From JBDREF01 sp043820045 (GTDB lineage: Bacteria > Planctomycetota > Phycisphaerae > Sedimentisphaerales > Anaerobacaceae), in assembly GCA_043820045.1 (NCBI GenBank), contig JBDREF010000170.1, positions 1 to 57,982 of the forward strand: a stretch of DNA of 57,982 bases, written 5' to 3'. The notes under the pieces were generated by a model. That model was not told where the DNA came from and did no database searches. It saw only the letters and a list, made by a program, of their open reading frames with translations. A program made the position numbers and the translations under genes. Below, piece after piece: positions 28,225 to 37,547 of this stretch; position 1 is the first letter of the stretch; the number at the start of each line of letters is the position of its first letter.

Positions 28225-30495
28225 ATGAATTCTTTTGACCAACTGTCTCGAAGAGACTTCCTGAGCCGAGGTCTGAGCTTCTCAGCGGCGGGCCTGGCCG
28301 TATCCTGTGCGGCGACATCATCCGCCGCCGCGGCAACCGGCAACCGCTGGCAAATCGGCTGCTACACGCGCCCCTGGGCCAAGTATGACTACAAAGTAGC
28401 TCTGGATGCTATCGCAGAGGCCGGGTTCAAGTACGCCGGCCTTATGACCACAAATACCAAGACGGGTCTCGTGCTTTCGGTCGCCACGACGCTTGAAGAG
28501 GCCGAGCAGGTCGGCCAGGAGGCCAGGAAGCGAGGCCTCGCGATCCCGTCGGTCTATGGCGGCGGCATACCTGTGGAAAAATCGCTCCAGGCCGGCATCG
28601 AGGGTCTGAAGAAACTTATCGATAATTGCGCCGCCTGTCGTGTTGGCAATCTGCTCATGGGCGGCATCGGCAACGAAAAGCTCTACGATGCATATTACAA
28701 GGCCATCGCCGAATGCTGTGATTACGCCGCCGAGAAGGGTATCGGCATCAGCGTCAAACCGCACGGCGGGCTGAACGCCACCGGCCCCCAGTGCCGCAAG
28801 ACCATCGAGATGGTCGGCCACAAGAACTTCCGAATCTGGTACGATCCGGGGAACATCTACTACTACTCGGACGGCAAACTTGATCCGGTCGCCGATGCTG
28901 CAACCGTGGACGGGCTCGTGGTCGGCATGTGTGTCAAAGACTACAAGCACCCCAAGAAAGTCGATGTGACGCCGGGGACGGGGCAAGTAAACTTCCCGGC
29001 GGTGCTGGCGCGTCTAAAGCAAGGCGGCTTCACGAGCGGCCCGCTCGTAGTCGAATGTCTCGAACCGGGAGACCTGGGCCATACGCTCGCCGAGGCAAAG
29101 AAGGTCCGGCGGTTTCTGGAAGAGTTGACCGGGCAGGAAACGAAAGCCTTGGCGGCGGTCCCCCCTGCCGCCGCCGGTCTGACAGCCGGGATTTCAGTAA
29201 CCGATATCACCCCGCCCGTCGGCTATCGCATGAGCGGGTACTTTAGCGAGAGGCTCAGTACCGGCACGTCGAATCCGCTCCATGCCAAAGCGATTGTCCT
29301 TCGCCAGGGTGGCGAGTCCGCGGCTATGGTCTTCTGCGATATCATAGGCCTGTCGCTGGACATCACTTCGCGTGCGCGAAAGCAAGCCGCCGAGAAGACC
29401 GGCATTCCTGCGGAGAATATCCTTATCGCCGCCACTCACTCTCACACCGGGCCTTTGTATTTTGGGGCACTGAGGAAACACTTCCACGACCGGGCGGTGG
29501 CCGAGCACGGCAGCGACCCGTGCGAGAAGGTGGATTACGCTTCCGAACTCGTGGCGAAAATCGTCAAGACCATAACGCAGGCGGATGCGGCGCCGAAGCC
29601 GGTCCGGCTTGAGGCAGGGTCCGCCGAACAGCAGAACCTTTCGTTCAACAGGCGGTTCCACATGAAGGACGGGACGGTCCGTTTCAATCCCGGGGTGCTC
29701 AATCCCGATATCGTTCGTGTCGCCGGTCCTATCGATCCGCAGGTGGGAATCGTATTTTTCCGTGGGGCTCAGGACGGCCTGGCCGAAGCGGCGATGGTCA
29801 ATTTCCCGCTGCATCTCGACACCGTCGGAGGAACGATGTATGCGGCCGACTACCCCTTCTACCTGGAGCAGTCGCTCCGTGAGAAGCACGGCGAGAAGCT
29901 CGTGCTGCTGTTCGGCACGGGGACGTGCGGCGACATCAACCACATAGACGTAAGCAAAAAAGATCGCCTCAAGACAGATTACATCGGCCAGACACTCGCC
30001 CGGACAGTGAACGCGAATATGGAATCTTTGAAGGCAGTTGCGCAGCCCGCTCTTGCGGTGCGAAGCAAGGTTGTCGAAGCGCCGCTTCAGAGGTACGGGC
30101 CGGAGAAAGTCGCCTGGGCCCGCGAGAACATCAAGAAGGTCGGGACCGGCGAGCTGTCGTTTCTCGAACAGGTCGAAGCATACAAGATACTGGCAATTGA
30201 GATGCGTCAAAGTTCAACCATTCCGCTTGAAGTCCAGGTATTCCGGCTGAGTCGTGACGTAGCGGTTGTCGGCCTGCCGGGCGAGGTCTTCGTGGACCTG
30301 GGCCTTGCCATCAAGCGAGCCAGCCCCTTTGCCACTACGCTGGTGATCGAGTTGTGCCAGGACGCCCCGGGTTATATCCCCACGAAAAAGGCTTTCGCCG
30401 AGGGCAGCTACGAAACGGTCAACTCGCGCGTCGCTCCGGGAGGCGGCGAAATCATGGCCGAAGCGGCAATCGGGCTGTTGCAGGAATTGGGCTGA
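28225..30495 (+). CDS. Tat-exported fusion: sugar isomerase/epimerase TIM barrel plus neutral ceramidase-like domain
   Basis: 756 residues; GGAG precedes the ATG. The N terminus (SRRDFLSRGLSFSAAGLA) is a twin-arginine signal. Residues about 35-300 are an AP-endonuclease-2/xylose-isomerase-like TIM barrel, with IGCYTRPW, the GISVKPHGG strand, WYDPGNIYYY and PLVVECLEPG supplying likely metal ligands. A short Ala/Pro linker (near 315) leads to residues about 320-756, which look like the N-terminal domain of neutral/alkaline ceramidases: ISVTDITPPVG, ATHSHTGP (the His pair typical of the zinc site), a TGTCGDINH segment and VVGLPGEVFVDLG. One domain would act on sugars and the other on an amide or ester substrate. 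The covalent pairing in the periplasm suggests a glycolipid or acylated glycan target, which is inference. Confidence 0.85.
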   Translation: MNSFDQLSRRDFLSRGLSFSAAGLAVSCAATSSAAAATGNRWQIGCYTRPWAKYDYKVALDAIAEAGFKYAGLMTTNTKTGLVLSVATTLEEAEQVGQEARKRGLAIPSVYGGGIPVEKSLQAGIEGLKKLIDNCAACRVGNLLMGGIGNEKLYDAYYKAIAECCDYAAEKGIGISVKPHGGLNATGPQCRKTIEMVGHKNFRIWYDPGNIYYYSDGKLDPVADAATVDGLVVGMCVKDYKHPKKVDVTPGTGQVNFPAVLARLKQGGFTSGPLVVECLEPGDLGHTLAEAKKVRRFLEELTGQETKALAAVPPAAAGLTAGISVTDITPPVGYRMSGYFSERLSTGTSNPLHAKAIVLRQGGESAAMVFCDIIGLSLDITSRARKQAAEKTGIPAENILIAATHSHTGPLYFGALRKHFHDRAVAEHGSDPCEKVDYASELVAKIVKTITQADAAPKPVRLEAGSAEQQNLSFNRRFHMKDGTVRFNPGVLNPDIVRVAGPIDPQVGIVFFRGAQDGLAEAAMVNFPLHLDTVGGTMYAADYPFYLEQSLREKHGEKLVLLFGTGTCGDINHIDVSKKDRLKTDYIGQTLARTVNANMESLKAVAQPALAVRSKVVEAPLQRYGPEKVAWARENIKKVGTGELSFLEQVEAYKILAIEMRQSSTIPLEVQVFRLSRDVAVVGLPGEVFVDLGLAIKRASPFATTLVIELCQDAPGYIPTKKAFAEGSYETVNSRVAPGGGEIMAEAAIGLLQELG

Positions 30496-30526
30496 CGGCA
30501 ATCTCAAAGTTGCAGGGAGATATTCA

Positions 30527-31405
30527 GTGAGATTCACTAAAATGCACGGCTTGGGCAATGACTACGTCTACGTCAATTGCTTTGAGGAGAAGATAGAGAA
30601 CCCTGCTGAGCTGGCTCAGATCGTCAGTGACAGGCATCGCGGCATTGGCGGCGATGGGCTGATTCTCATAACGCCGTCGCAAAAGGCTGACGTACGGATG
30701 CGCATATTCAACGCCGACGGCTCGGAAGCTGAAATGTGCGGCAACGGTGTCCGGTGCGTGGCAAAATACACGCATGACCACAAACTGGCCAAAGCCAGCG
30801 GAGCGTTTTCCGTGCCGGGCGGGCAGACCTTCCCCGCTTCACTGAATATTGAAACCGGCAATGGGGTTCTGACTGTCGGACTCGTGGTCGATGACAATAA
30901 TGAAGTCACCAAGGTGTGCGTCAATATGGGCCAACCGATCCTGACGCCGCGGGACATACCTGTAAACCTTCCCGGCGAAAAGGTCGTCGAGCGACCGATC
31001 GTGGTTCTCGGCCGGGAGCTGCTTATGACCTGCGTATCTATGGGCAATCCGCACGCCGTATTCATTTGCGACGATGTCGGCCTGATCGACCTGAAGAAGC
31101 TCGGGCCGGCAATAGAAAACGACAGCCTTTTCCCGAACCGTATCAACGTCCACTTTATCCAGATCGACAAGCCGACTGAATTGATCATGCGAACGTGGGA
31201 ACGAGGCAGTGGAATCACAATGGCCTGCGGCACCGGCGCATGTGCCGCCTGTGTGGCTGCGGTACTTGCCGGCCACCAGGAGCGGACATGCACCGCCCAC
31301 CTGCCGGGCGGCGACCTCGAACTGAACTGGTGCGAGAGGGACAACTGCGTCTACATGACCGGCCCGGCGGTGGAGGTGTTTGAGGGCATCTGGCCGGAGC
31401 GCTGA
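30527..31405 (+). CDS. dapF: Diaminopimelate epimerase
   Basis: 292 residues; GTG start at 30527 with AGGGAGA seven bases upstream. It interconverts LL- and meso-diaminopimelate for lysine and peptidoglycan synthesis. Both catalytic cysteines are present: Cys71 in EMCGNGVRC and Cys234 in MACGTGACA. The N-terminal KMHGLGNDYV and the GGDGLI and SMGNPHAV motifs are canonical. It begins 31 bases after the ceramidase fusion and ends three bases from the convergent PilZ-like gene. Presence of dapF fits the finding that planctomycetes possess peptidoglycan. Confidence 0.96.
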   Translation: MRFTKMHGLGNDYVYVNCFEEKIENPAELAQIVSDRHRGIGGDGLILITPSQKADVRMRIFNADGSEAEMCGNGVRCVAKYTHDHKLAKASGAFSVPGGQTFPASLNIETGNGVLTVGLVVDDNNEVTKVCVNMGQPILTPRDIPVNLPGEKVVERPIVVLGRELLMTCVSMGNPHAVFICDDVGLIDLKKLGPAIENDSLFPNRINVHFIQIDKPTELIMRTWERGSGITMACGTGACAACVAAVLAGHQERTCTAHLPGGDLELNWCERDNCVYMTGPAVEVFEGIWPER

Positions 31406-31408
31406 TTC

Positions 31409-31762
31409 TCACATGCAGAGTTTGGGGGGGCGGCAGAATTCCAGGGCCACGCCGTACCTGCCGGAAGACGGGCCCGTTCCAGTTGTCGAGTCAGTGACAT
31501 TGCAGGCCCTGATGACTTTGGCAAAGCCCGCAATCTTACCGCCGAATTCGAGCAGGCCCGGAGTCGGCTGTATGGACAATTCGACTCTTAACAGGTTGCC
31601 AGTCTCGAATACGTCGGTCGGGGTTTCAAAATACAAACCGCCGGGGCCCACGTTAACTGTGCAACCTTCGTATGATTCGTTTCCGCCGGAGCCAACCTTC
31701 CGGCATGAGATGTTATAAGCCGCCCCCAACCGCCTATGCCTGCGTTTTTCAGGTCGATCCAT
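31409..31762 (-). CDS. PilZ-like domain protein
   Basis: 117 residues from the ATG at 31762, with AGGGA eight bases upstream; in-frame starts further up (31771, or TTG near 31831) are possible. It carries a basic RPEKRRHRR stretch containing the R-x-x-x-R element of PilZ domains, followed about 30 residues later by NVGPGGLYF, which aligns with the D/N-x-S-x-x-G element but has Gly for Ser. PilZ domains bind cyclic di-GMP and control envelope or motility outputs. Binding may be weakened by the substitution. It is convergent with dapF, and its promoter region faces the histidine kinase gene. Confidence 0.7.
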   Translation of the reverse strand: MDRPEKRRHRRLGAAYNISCRKVGSGGNESYEGCTVNVGPGGLYFETPTDVFETGNLLRVELSIQPTPGLLEFGGKIAGFAKVIRACNVTDSTTGTGPSSGRYGVALEFCRPPKLCM

Positions 31763-32128
31763 CCTGCGCATCCCTGCAAAATCTTCACTTCGATTGTCCC
31801 TGATACGTCCGTAGAGATGTGAAAACAGCAAGATTCATTCCAATATGCTCGGCTGCCAAATAACCCATTTTAACTCTTGTAAGTATTTGTACACCATGAG
31901 GTTACGCGGGACTATCCAGTCTGTCTTGGCGGTTTCAGAAGCAAGGTCTCTGACGGCGTTGAGAAATGTCAACACTCCAAGTGGCTATCATTGGCCGGCA
32001 GCACTATTGTTGCAAAGAAGGAACTTCTTTAGTTGCTTATTTTGTCGAAAGTTATGTTTCTCGCTAAACAGGCACCCATCTCCGTCCGAAAAAGGAACAG
32101 GCGTGTTGTTTTTTTGCAACACACAAAC

Positions 32129-32157
32129 TTGACAGGGTAATACGCAGACTTTACTAT
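32129..32157 (+). promoter_or_regulatory. Sigma-70-type promoter for the histidine kinase (leaderless)
   Basis: TTGACA (32129-32134), a 17-base spacer and TACTAT (32152-32157). Transcription should begin around 32164-32165, exactly at the ATG at 32165, so the mRNA would have no leader. An inverted repeat GTGTTG (32103-32108) / CAACAC (32117-32122) just upstream could be an operator. I see nothing else in 31763-32102. Confidence 0.75.
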
Positions 32158-32164
32158 CATAACC

Positions 32165-33298
32165 ATGCCGGAACACGTAAAACAACAAGCTGGAGGATCG
32201 GACAAGAGCGGCAAGCTTCCGCTGGAGCAAACCGCAAAGGACCATTCACGATCCGGATTTCTGGACAAATCAATCATCCAATCGGTCCCGATGGGAATCG
32301 TTGCCTTTGACACGGATTTGAGAGTGCTTCAGGCAAACCCGCGGGCCAATGAGCTTATTGACCTGGGTGACTACATCGACAAGTCCCTGGCCGAAGGTAC
32401 CGACGAGCAAATATGGCAGGGTTGGACAGACCACTTGAAATCTGCAATTTCAACAGGAAAGCCATGCACATTCGATGATGTCGGCTACACATCCGGCGGA
32501 AAAACGAGACTGCTGAGAATTATCTGCACCGCCCTCAAGGAGGCGGGGACAACAGGAACTCCCGGCGGCATGGTCATAATCGAAGATGTATCCGAAAAAG
32601 TCGATACGCAGAGAAAGCTGGCTCACGCCGAGAAGCTGGCCGCCGTAGGCAGGCACGCCTCCAAGGTCGCCCATGAATTGAACAACCCTCTGGACGGGAT
32701 ACTGCGATACGTTAACCTCGCAATGAGAACCATCGAACAGGAGAACCTCCAGAAGCCCAAAGAATACCTCGACCAGTGCCGTCAGGGGCTCATGAGAATG
32801 GTTCGGATTGTCGGCGAGCTGCTGGAATTCTCACGCAGCACCTACACGCCGATGGAGCACGCCAAGATAGAACAGATCGTCGAAGACGCCCTGAGAACCA
32901 TGGAATCGAAAGCAAAGGCTCTGGATATCCGCATACTGCGAGACTACACTCGCGGCATGCCGCAGATAAGGAGCGGCAACCTGTTTCAGGTGTTCTGTAA
33001 TCTCACCAAGAACGCGCTGGATGCGATGCATGAAGGCGGGGAGCTGAAGATCTCAACGCGACCGGCGGCGGATGGCGCAATCGTAATTGAATTTCGTGAT
33101 ACCGGCGCGGGCCTGCCGGCGAAGAACGCCGAAGCGATATTCGAGCCGTTCTTCACAACTAAAGACAAGGGCAAAGGAACCGGCCTTGGACTGGCAATAT
33201 GCAGGGACATCGTCGAGAGCTGCCACGGCCGAATAACCGCCGAAAACGCTCCCGACGGGGGCAGTATCTTCACTGTGTATCTGCCGGTCGCCGGATAA
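32165..33298 (+). CDS. Soluble PAS-domain sensor histidine kinase (NtrB-like)
   Basis: 377 residues, no membrane segments, so it senses a cytoplasmic signal. Residues about 37-145 form a PAS domain (SVPMGIVAFDTDLRVLQANP). Residues 160-230 are a HisKA dimer with phospho-acceptor His170 in VAHELNNPLDGI. The ATPase domain follows, with the N box NLTKNALDAM, DTGAGLP, FEPFFTTK and GTGLGLAI. It is 38 bases from the start of an NtrC-family regulator that is surely its partner. Its promoter sits directly on the start codon, so no Shine-Dalgarno is present. The signal is unknown. Confidence 0.92.
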   Translation: MPEHVKQQAGGSDKSGKLPLEQTAKDHSRSGFLDKSIIQSVPMGIVAFDTDLRVLQANPRANELIDLGDYIDKSLAEGTDEQIWQGWTDHLKSAISTGKPCTFDDVGYTSGGKTRLLRIICTALKEAGTTGTPGGMVIIEDVSEKVDTQRKLAHAEKLAAVGRHASKVAHELNNPLDGILRYVNLAMRTIEQENLQKPKEYLDQCRQGLMRMVRIVGELLEFSRSTYTPMEHAKIEQIVEDALRTMESKAKALDIRILRDYTRGMPQIRSGNLFQVFCNLTKNALDAMHEGGELKISTRPAADGAIVIEFRDTGAGLPAKNAEAIFEPFFTTKDKGKGTGLGLAICRDIVESCHGRITAENAPDGGSIFTVYLPVAG

Positions 33299-33336
33299 GT
33301 TATTAAAAGATTGATTAAAGTCGATTGGGAAACACC

Positions 33337-34722
33337 ATGAGAGAGAAGAATATTCTCGTTATAGACGACGACAAGATCATATTGGATTCGCTGTGCGAGT
33401 TTCTATCGCTCGAAGGATTCCTGGCCAAAGGCACCGAGACGTTGAAGGGCGCTTTGGCTGAACTGGAAAAGCAAGACTATTGCCTGGTGCTGACCGACGT
33501 CAACCTTCCGGACGGAGACGGCCTCGAACTGGTGGACATTATCCGCAAAGATTACCCTCGAACAGTAGCGATAGTCATAACCGGTTACGGCACCATCGAA
33601 AGCGCGGTCAAGGCCATCAAGAAGGGTGCCTTCGACTACCTGACCAAGCCGGTAATCGACGATGAATTGCGACTGGCGGTGGAGCGGGCCATCAGGCAGC
33701 AGTCGCTCATGAGCGAAAACGAAAACCTCCGGCTGCAACTCGAGCGAAAACACCGCCTGGAGAACATTGTCAGCCACAACTACAAAATGGCCAAGATTTT
33801 CGATCTCGTCGAGGCCGTCGCCGACAGCAAGATCACAGTATTGATGGCCGGGCCCTCGGGCACGGGAAAAAGCATGTTGGCACGGGCCATACATCATCGT
33901 TCGAGCCGGAACAATAAGCCATTCGTCGAGGTAAGCTGCGGGGCGCTTCCGGAAACGCTGCTCGAAAGCGAGCTGTTCGGTCATACAAAGGGATCGTTTA
34001 CCGGCGCTGTGAGCGACAAGGAAGGCAAGTTCTTAGCTGCAGACGGCGGGACAATTTTCCTCGACGAAATAGGCAACGCCTCGCCCGGTTTTCAGGCCAA
34101 GCTCCTGCGGGTACTGGAGGACAGGCAGTTCGAGCCGGTCGGCAGCAACAAGACCAAAATCGTCGATACTCGAATAATACTCGCTTCGAACCGCAAGCTC
34201 GACGAGGAGGTGCGACAAGGCAGGTTCCGGGAGGATTTGTACTACCGGATAAACGTCGTAACGATAGAACTGCCGCCGTTGTGCGAACGAGTAGGCGATG
34301 TCCGGCTGCTCGCGGAACATTTCCTCAGGATGTACTCGGCGCAGCACAACAAGGACAAGCTGGGTATCACCGATGAGGCCATGGCGTACCTGGAACGGTA
34401 TTCCTGGCCCGGCAACATTCGTGAGCTTGAGAATGTAATGGAGCGGGCGACCCTGCTGAGCAAAGGCAAATTTATCACCCCGGAAGACCTGCCGAACTCA
34501 ATCAGGCAGGAACCAAGCCGGGAGTCCGGGAAGTACACCCCGACAAGCCTCAAAGAAGCCCTCGCCAGCCCTGAGAAGGAGATTATCCGGCAGGCGCTTC
34601 AGGCCAACCACTGGAACAGACAGGAAACCGCCAAGGCGCTCCAGATAAACCGCACCACCCTGTTCAAGAAAATGAAGCATTACGGCCTCTACGCCGAAGC
34701 CGAGCGATTGGGTCTGATCTGA
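33337..34722 (+). CDS. NtrC-family sigma-54-dependent response regulator
   Basis: 461 residues from the ATG at 33337; a TTG at 33325 in the same frame is less likely. It has a receiver domain with Asp54 in LTDVNLPDG and a DDD cluster near the N terminus, then an AAA+ domain with Walker A GPSGTGKS, the sigma-54-contact loop GSFTGA and Walker B GGTIFLDEIGN. A Fis-type helix-turn-helix at the C terminus (WNRQETAKALQINRTTLFKKM) binds DNA. It activates RpoN-dependent promoters after phosphorylation by the adjacent kinase. The one obvious sigma-54 promoter in this window lies upstream of groEL (1286), a possible but unproven target. Confidence 0.95.
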   Translation: MREKNILVIDDDKIILDSLCEFLSLEGFLAKGTETLKGALAELEKQDYCLVLTDVNLPDGDGLELVDIIRKDYPRTVAIVITGYGTIESAVKAIKKGAFDYLTKPVIDDELRLAVERAIRQQSLMSENENLRLQLERKHRLENIVSHNYKMAKIFDLVEAVADSKITVLMAGPSGTGKSMLARAIHHRSSRNNKPFVEVSCGALPETLLESELFGHTKGSFTGAVSDKEGKFLAADGGTIFLDEIGNASPGFQAKLLRVLEDRQFEPVGSNKTKIVDTRIILASNRKLDEEVRQGRFREDLYYRINVVTIELPPLCERVGDVRLLAEHFLRMYSAQHNKDKLGITDEAMAYLERYSWPGNIRELENVMERATLLSKGKFITPEDLPNSIRQEPSRESGKYTPTSLKEALASPEKEIIRQALQANHWNRQETAKALQINRTTLFKKMKHYGLYAEAERLGLI

Positions 34723-34750
34723 TAATTGATTCTACCAGAAGCTTTTCAAC

Positions 34751-34778
34751 GGGGTCTGTTTAAAACCCCTGCTTTTTT
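34751..34778 (+). terminator. Rho-independent terminator after the two-component operon
   Basis: Stem GGGGT (34751-34755) / ACCCC (34765-34769) with a 9-base loop, followed by TGCTTTTTT. It is 28 bases past the regulator's stop and correctly oriented. Confidence 0.65.
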
Positions 34779-35012
34779 GCGGAGGGAGGGGAGAAGGAAG
34801 AGAAAAGCAGGGGCAAAAAATGAAAAAGCTGAATGTATTATAAGCCGTTTATTCGCCAAAGTCAACGGAAAATTACGTAAATACCTAAAAAAGTTTCCCA
34901 ACCCTGAGAACCCCTCCCGCCATCGCCGGTCGCGGCCGATCTGAACCCATCCAGGGCTGTGCCCCGCTGGGTGGCAGTGACGATATGTCGTCGGCGGGAA
35001 TCACATCGCGCT

Positions 35013-36173
35013 TCATATCTTGACGAATGACTTCTTGCGGTACATCCACCACAGCAGCAGCCAGACGACCGCAAATCCCGCCACGGCACGGATGAACGTA
35101 AACCAGTCTCCGGTGTACTTCTCCAGCCCGTCCACAAACACCCCGCCGATGTTCCGGAAATTGACCAAGTGGGTCGCCATGTATACCGCGATTGCGTTCG
35201 TGCCGATGACCACGAAGCCAAAGGACCACTTTTTCAGGCCCCAGACGTCGATCACCAGGTAAAACAACGCCAGCAGCAGGTAGCAAAAGCCGCCGGAATA
35301 GAGCACAAAGGAACTCGTCCAGATGTGCTTGATGATGGGAAACCTGATATCCCATATCGCACCCAGCGCCAGGCAAGCCACCCCTGCGGCCGCAAGCAGC
35401 AGGACCTTCGCCCCGCCGCTCTTGTCCGAACGAAGCAGGTACCCGGCCATCACCCCGAGCATCACCGTGCAGGCAAATGTCATGCCGCTGAGGATCCACG
35501 TGTAAGGCGGGTCGGTACCGTCGATGAAGCCGCCAAGGATGATTCTGTCCACGTAGATGGCGAGGTTCTCATCGGGCGTCAGGACACCGGCGCCGAAGTT
35601 GGGCACCGGGACCAGCGCCATCAGGGCCCAGAACAGAAGCAGCAGAGCCGCAGTCGTTGCTATCTGCCAGACCGGACGCAGGTTGAGCATTATAACCGCC
35701 GAGATGAAGTACCCCGCCGCAATCGCCTGCAGGGTATTGGAGTAAAGGTGCAGTTTCGACGGGTCGTACTCCAGCAGACGCCCCTGTGCGACCATGCCCA
35801 ACACAAACAGAATGATGGTTCGCTTGACGACGTGCAGATAGAGCTTTGCCTTGCCGTCGCCGGCGTCGAGGCGTTTGTTGAATGAGAAAGGCATGACCAC
35901 GCCAACAATGAACATGAACAACGGCATGATCAAGTCCTCGAACCGGAATCCCTCCCACCGTACGTGGGTCAGTTGGTTCTTTATCCACGCGGTGGCGGGA
36001 TGATCGGCCGCATCATGCAGGCTGGCGAAGATCGCCCCGCCCCCGATGATCCAGAACATGTCGAAACCCCGCAGCGCATCGACCGACATAAGACGCCCGC
36101 CGCTTTTGGGCTTCGGCTCAGCACGTTCGATTTTTTGTTCGCTGTCCACTGCTGTTTTCTGCTCTTCGTCCAT
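35013..36173 (-). CDS. DUF5009 / heparan-alpha-glucosaminide N-acetyltransferase-like membrane protein
   Basis: 386 residues. A charged cytoplasmic N terminus (about 1-28) leads into RLMSVDALRGFDMFWI, the start typical of the DUF5009/HGSNAT-like family, then about ten hydrophobic helices (for example VVIGTNAIAVYMATHL and AGFAVVWLLLWWMY). Relatives transfer acetyl groups across the membrane to sugars; bacterial members act on glycans or peptidoglycan and many are uncharacterised. Its neighbour on the other strand is the two-component pair. No clear promoter is seen. The substrate is unknown. Confidence 0.85.
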   Translation of the reverse strand: MDEEQKTAVDSEQKIERAEPKPKSGGRLMSVDALRGFDMFWIIGGGAIFASLHDAADHPATAWIKNQLTHVRWEGFRFEDLIMPLFMFIVGVVMPFSFNKRLDAGDGKAKLYLHVVKRTIILFVLGMVAQGRLLEYDPSKLHLYSNTLQAIAAGYFISAVIMLNLRPVWQIATTAALLLLFWALMALVPVPNFGAGVLTPDENLAIYVDRIILGGFIDGTDPPYTWILSGMTFACTVMLGVMAGYLLRSDKSGGAKVLLLAAAGVACLALGAIWDIRFPIIKHIWTSSFVLYSGGFCYLLLALFYLVIDVWGLKKWSFGFVVIGTNAIAVYMATHLVNFRNIGGVFVDGLEKYTGDWFTFIRAVAGFAVVWLLLWWMYRKKSFVKI

Positions 36174-37106
36174 AATCGATCCCTATTCATCCTTGTTCAA
36201 GCACGCATATGCCATCCGCGCCAATTGCCGTGCATTTTAGCATCCATCACCGGCCGGCGCAAGAAAAATAGCGACGCCGTGCCGAAGAATATCCGGTCTA
36301 TCACCCCAATCGCCGAGCACCCGATTGTAACCAGCCAACCCTTGGGACTGTCTCCAGATTGGCTTTGATTGGGTTTGTTTTTCCGGCCGCCGAAGGCGTA
36401 GTATTCCCCATAAACCTTTGTTTAGAAAGGCGTTACTGGCGTATTGGCCCTTACGAAATTGGCTTTGTTTTTCCAAACCATGCTCCGCCAAGGCAGCCTC
36501 CTTGTTTAGGATTTAGAGCTTAGTGCTTCGAGCTTCCGGCCAAGGGCCGGCGATTGGGTTTGTTTTGCACATTCGGCATTAACCGCAGAGAGCGCGGAGA
36601 CCGCTGAGAGAACAGAAGCAGTATTTCTTTGTTGACCGGTCACCTGCCCAAACACCCTCTTGCTCCGCAGACTCGGCGTTCTCGGGGCTGAAAAACACGG
36701 TTCTTCGAAATTCGACATTAGATGTTGGTTATTGGATATTCTATATTGATATCTCACTCCATTAGTTGGATGCGTATTATACCTCATGAAAGGTTCGCCG
36801 TCAAGTGAAATCTCGGATTGGACACGGATTAACGCTGATTGACACTGATTCCCGATACTTATCATTCCCACGAATGCATGCAGCCGGATGAACCAGGGGT
36901 CATTTCGACCGGAGGACGGCCAAAGGCTGGCCGGAGGGGAGAAATCTATTGAAATCCAACCTCCAGGCTCTACTCCTTCGGCAGACGGAGTTGAGGAATC
37001 TGTTTAAATAGACCTCCTCGACTGTGCTCGGGGTGACGACAACTCCTCCTGGCGAAGCGCCAAGCCGTAGCTTCGGAACGCGGGCAGATGAGAGGGACCG
37101 GCAGTC
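36174..37106. other. Repeat-rich intergenic region
   Basis: 933 bases with no supportable gene. Three copies of an ATTGGGTTTGTTTT or ATTGGCTTTGTTTTTCC unit lie near 36367, 36459 and 36551, in a mosaic that also contains GGCGTTACTGGCGTATTGG. Degenerate TTTAGGATTTAGAG units occur near 36507. A CGGATTAACGCTGATTGACAC unit lies near 36826. Between 36990 and 37060 is a GAGTCGAGG-type repeat (GACCTCCTCGACTGTGCTCGGGGTGACG on this strand, split here at 37009-37036). Short ORFs inside are spurious translations of these repeats. Confidence 0.65.
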
Positions 37107-37445
37107 CTACTTCTTCTTTTTCCTTCGCGCTACGGTCAAGGCACGGTCGGCCCATTTGCCAAGGGCTTCCCGGTCCTCCAGAACATCAGCGGGGATTTCA
37201 TAATATGGCATTACGGCTGTTTTTTCCTTCTCGGGAAACGGATTGAAGGCCGATGACCCAGCCTCAACGAAATCGGCCCGGTTCGAGTCGTCCACTTTCA
37301 GATATGCAACATCGTCGGCAATAAGCCCGAACATCACCCCATCGCGATAGAGCCCGGCGCCGCCGAACATCTTACGGGCCGTAACCGCACCCCAGCCCGC
37401 AAGCTGGTCGATAACATAATCCACAAATTCATCCGAAATAGGCAT
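37107..37445 (-). CDS. TfoX/Sxy N-terminal domain protein
   Basis: 112 residues from the ATG at 37445; the frame extends 26 codons further, but family members begin near MPISDEFVDYVIDQL. It matches the TfoX-N single-domain family in length and motifs: ARKMFGGAGLYRDGVMFGLIADD, here split as ARKMFGGAGLY and MFGLIADD, then VAYLKVDD and VMPYYEIPADVLED. In gammaproteobacteria TfoX regulates competence; stand-alone TfoX-N proteins are widespread and mostly of unknown function. The C terminus is a run of basic residues. Confidence 0.88.
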   Translation of the reverse strand: MPISDEFVDYVIDQLAGWGAVTARKMFGGAGLYRDGVMFGLIADDVAYLKVDDSNRADFVEAGSSAFNPFPEKEKTAVMPYYEIPADVLEDREALGKWADRALTVARRKKKK

Positions 37446-37547
37446 CCGTGTTTCAATCCAGTTGACGGAAACAATGGGCGGGGCTGTCGAACTCCCGTTT
37501 GGAGATCCTGCCGCTACTGTCAAACTGACAGGAGATTTTCTATGTTA

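Noticed and set aside
36237..36491. Short ORF with KQTQSKPI-like sequence
   Set aside because: It is the translation of the dispersed ATTGGGTTTGTTTT repeat; no ribosome-binding site and repeat-derived composition.
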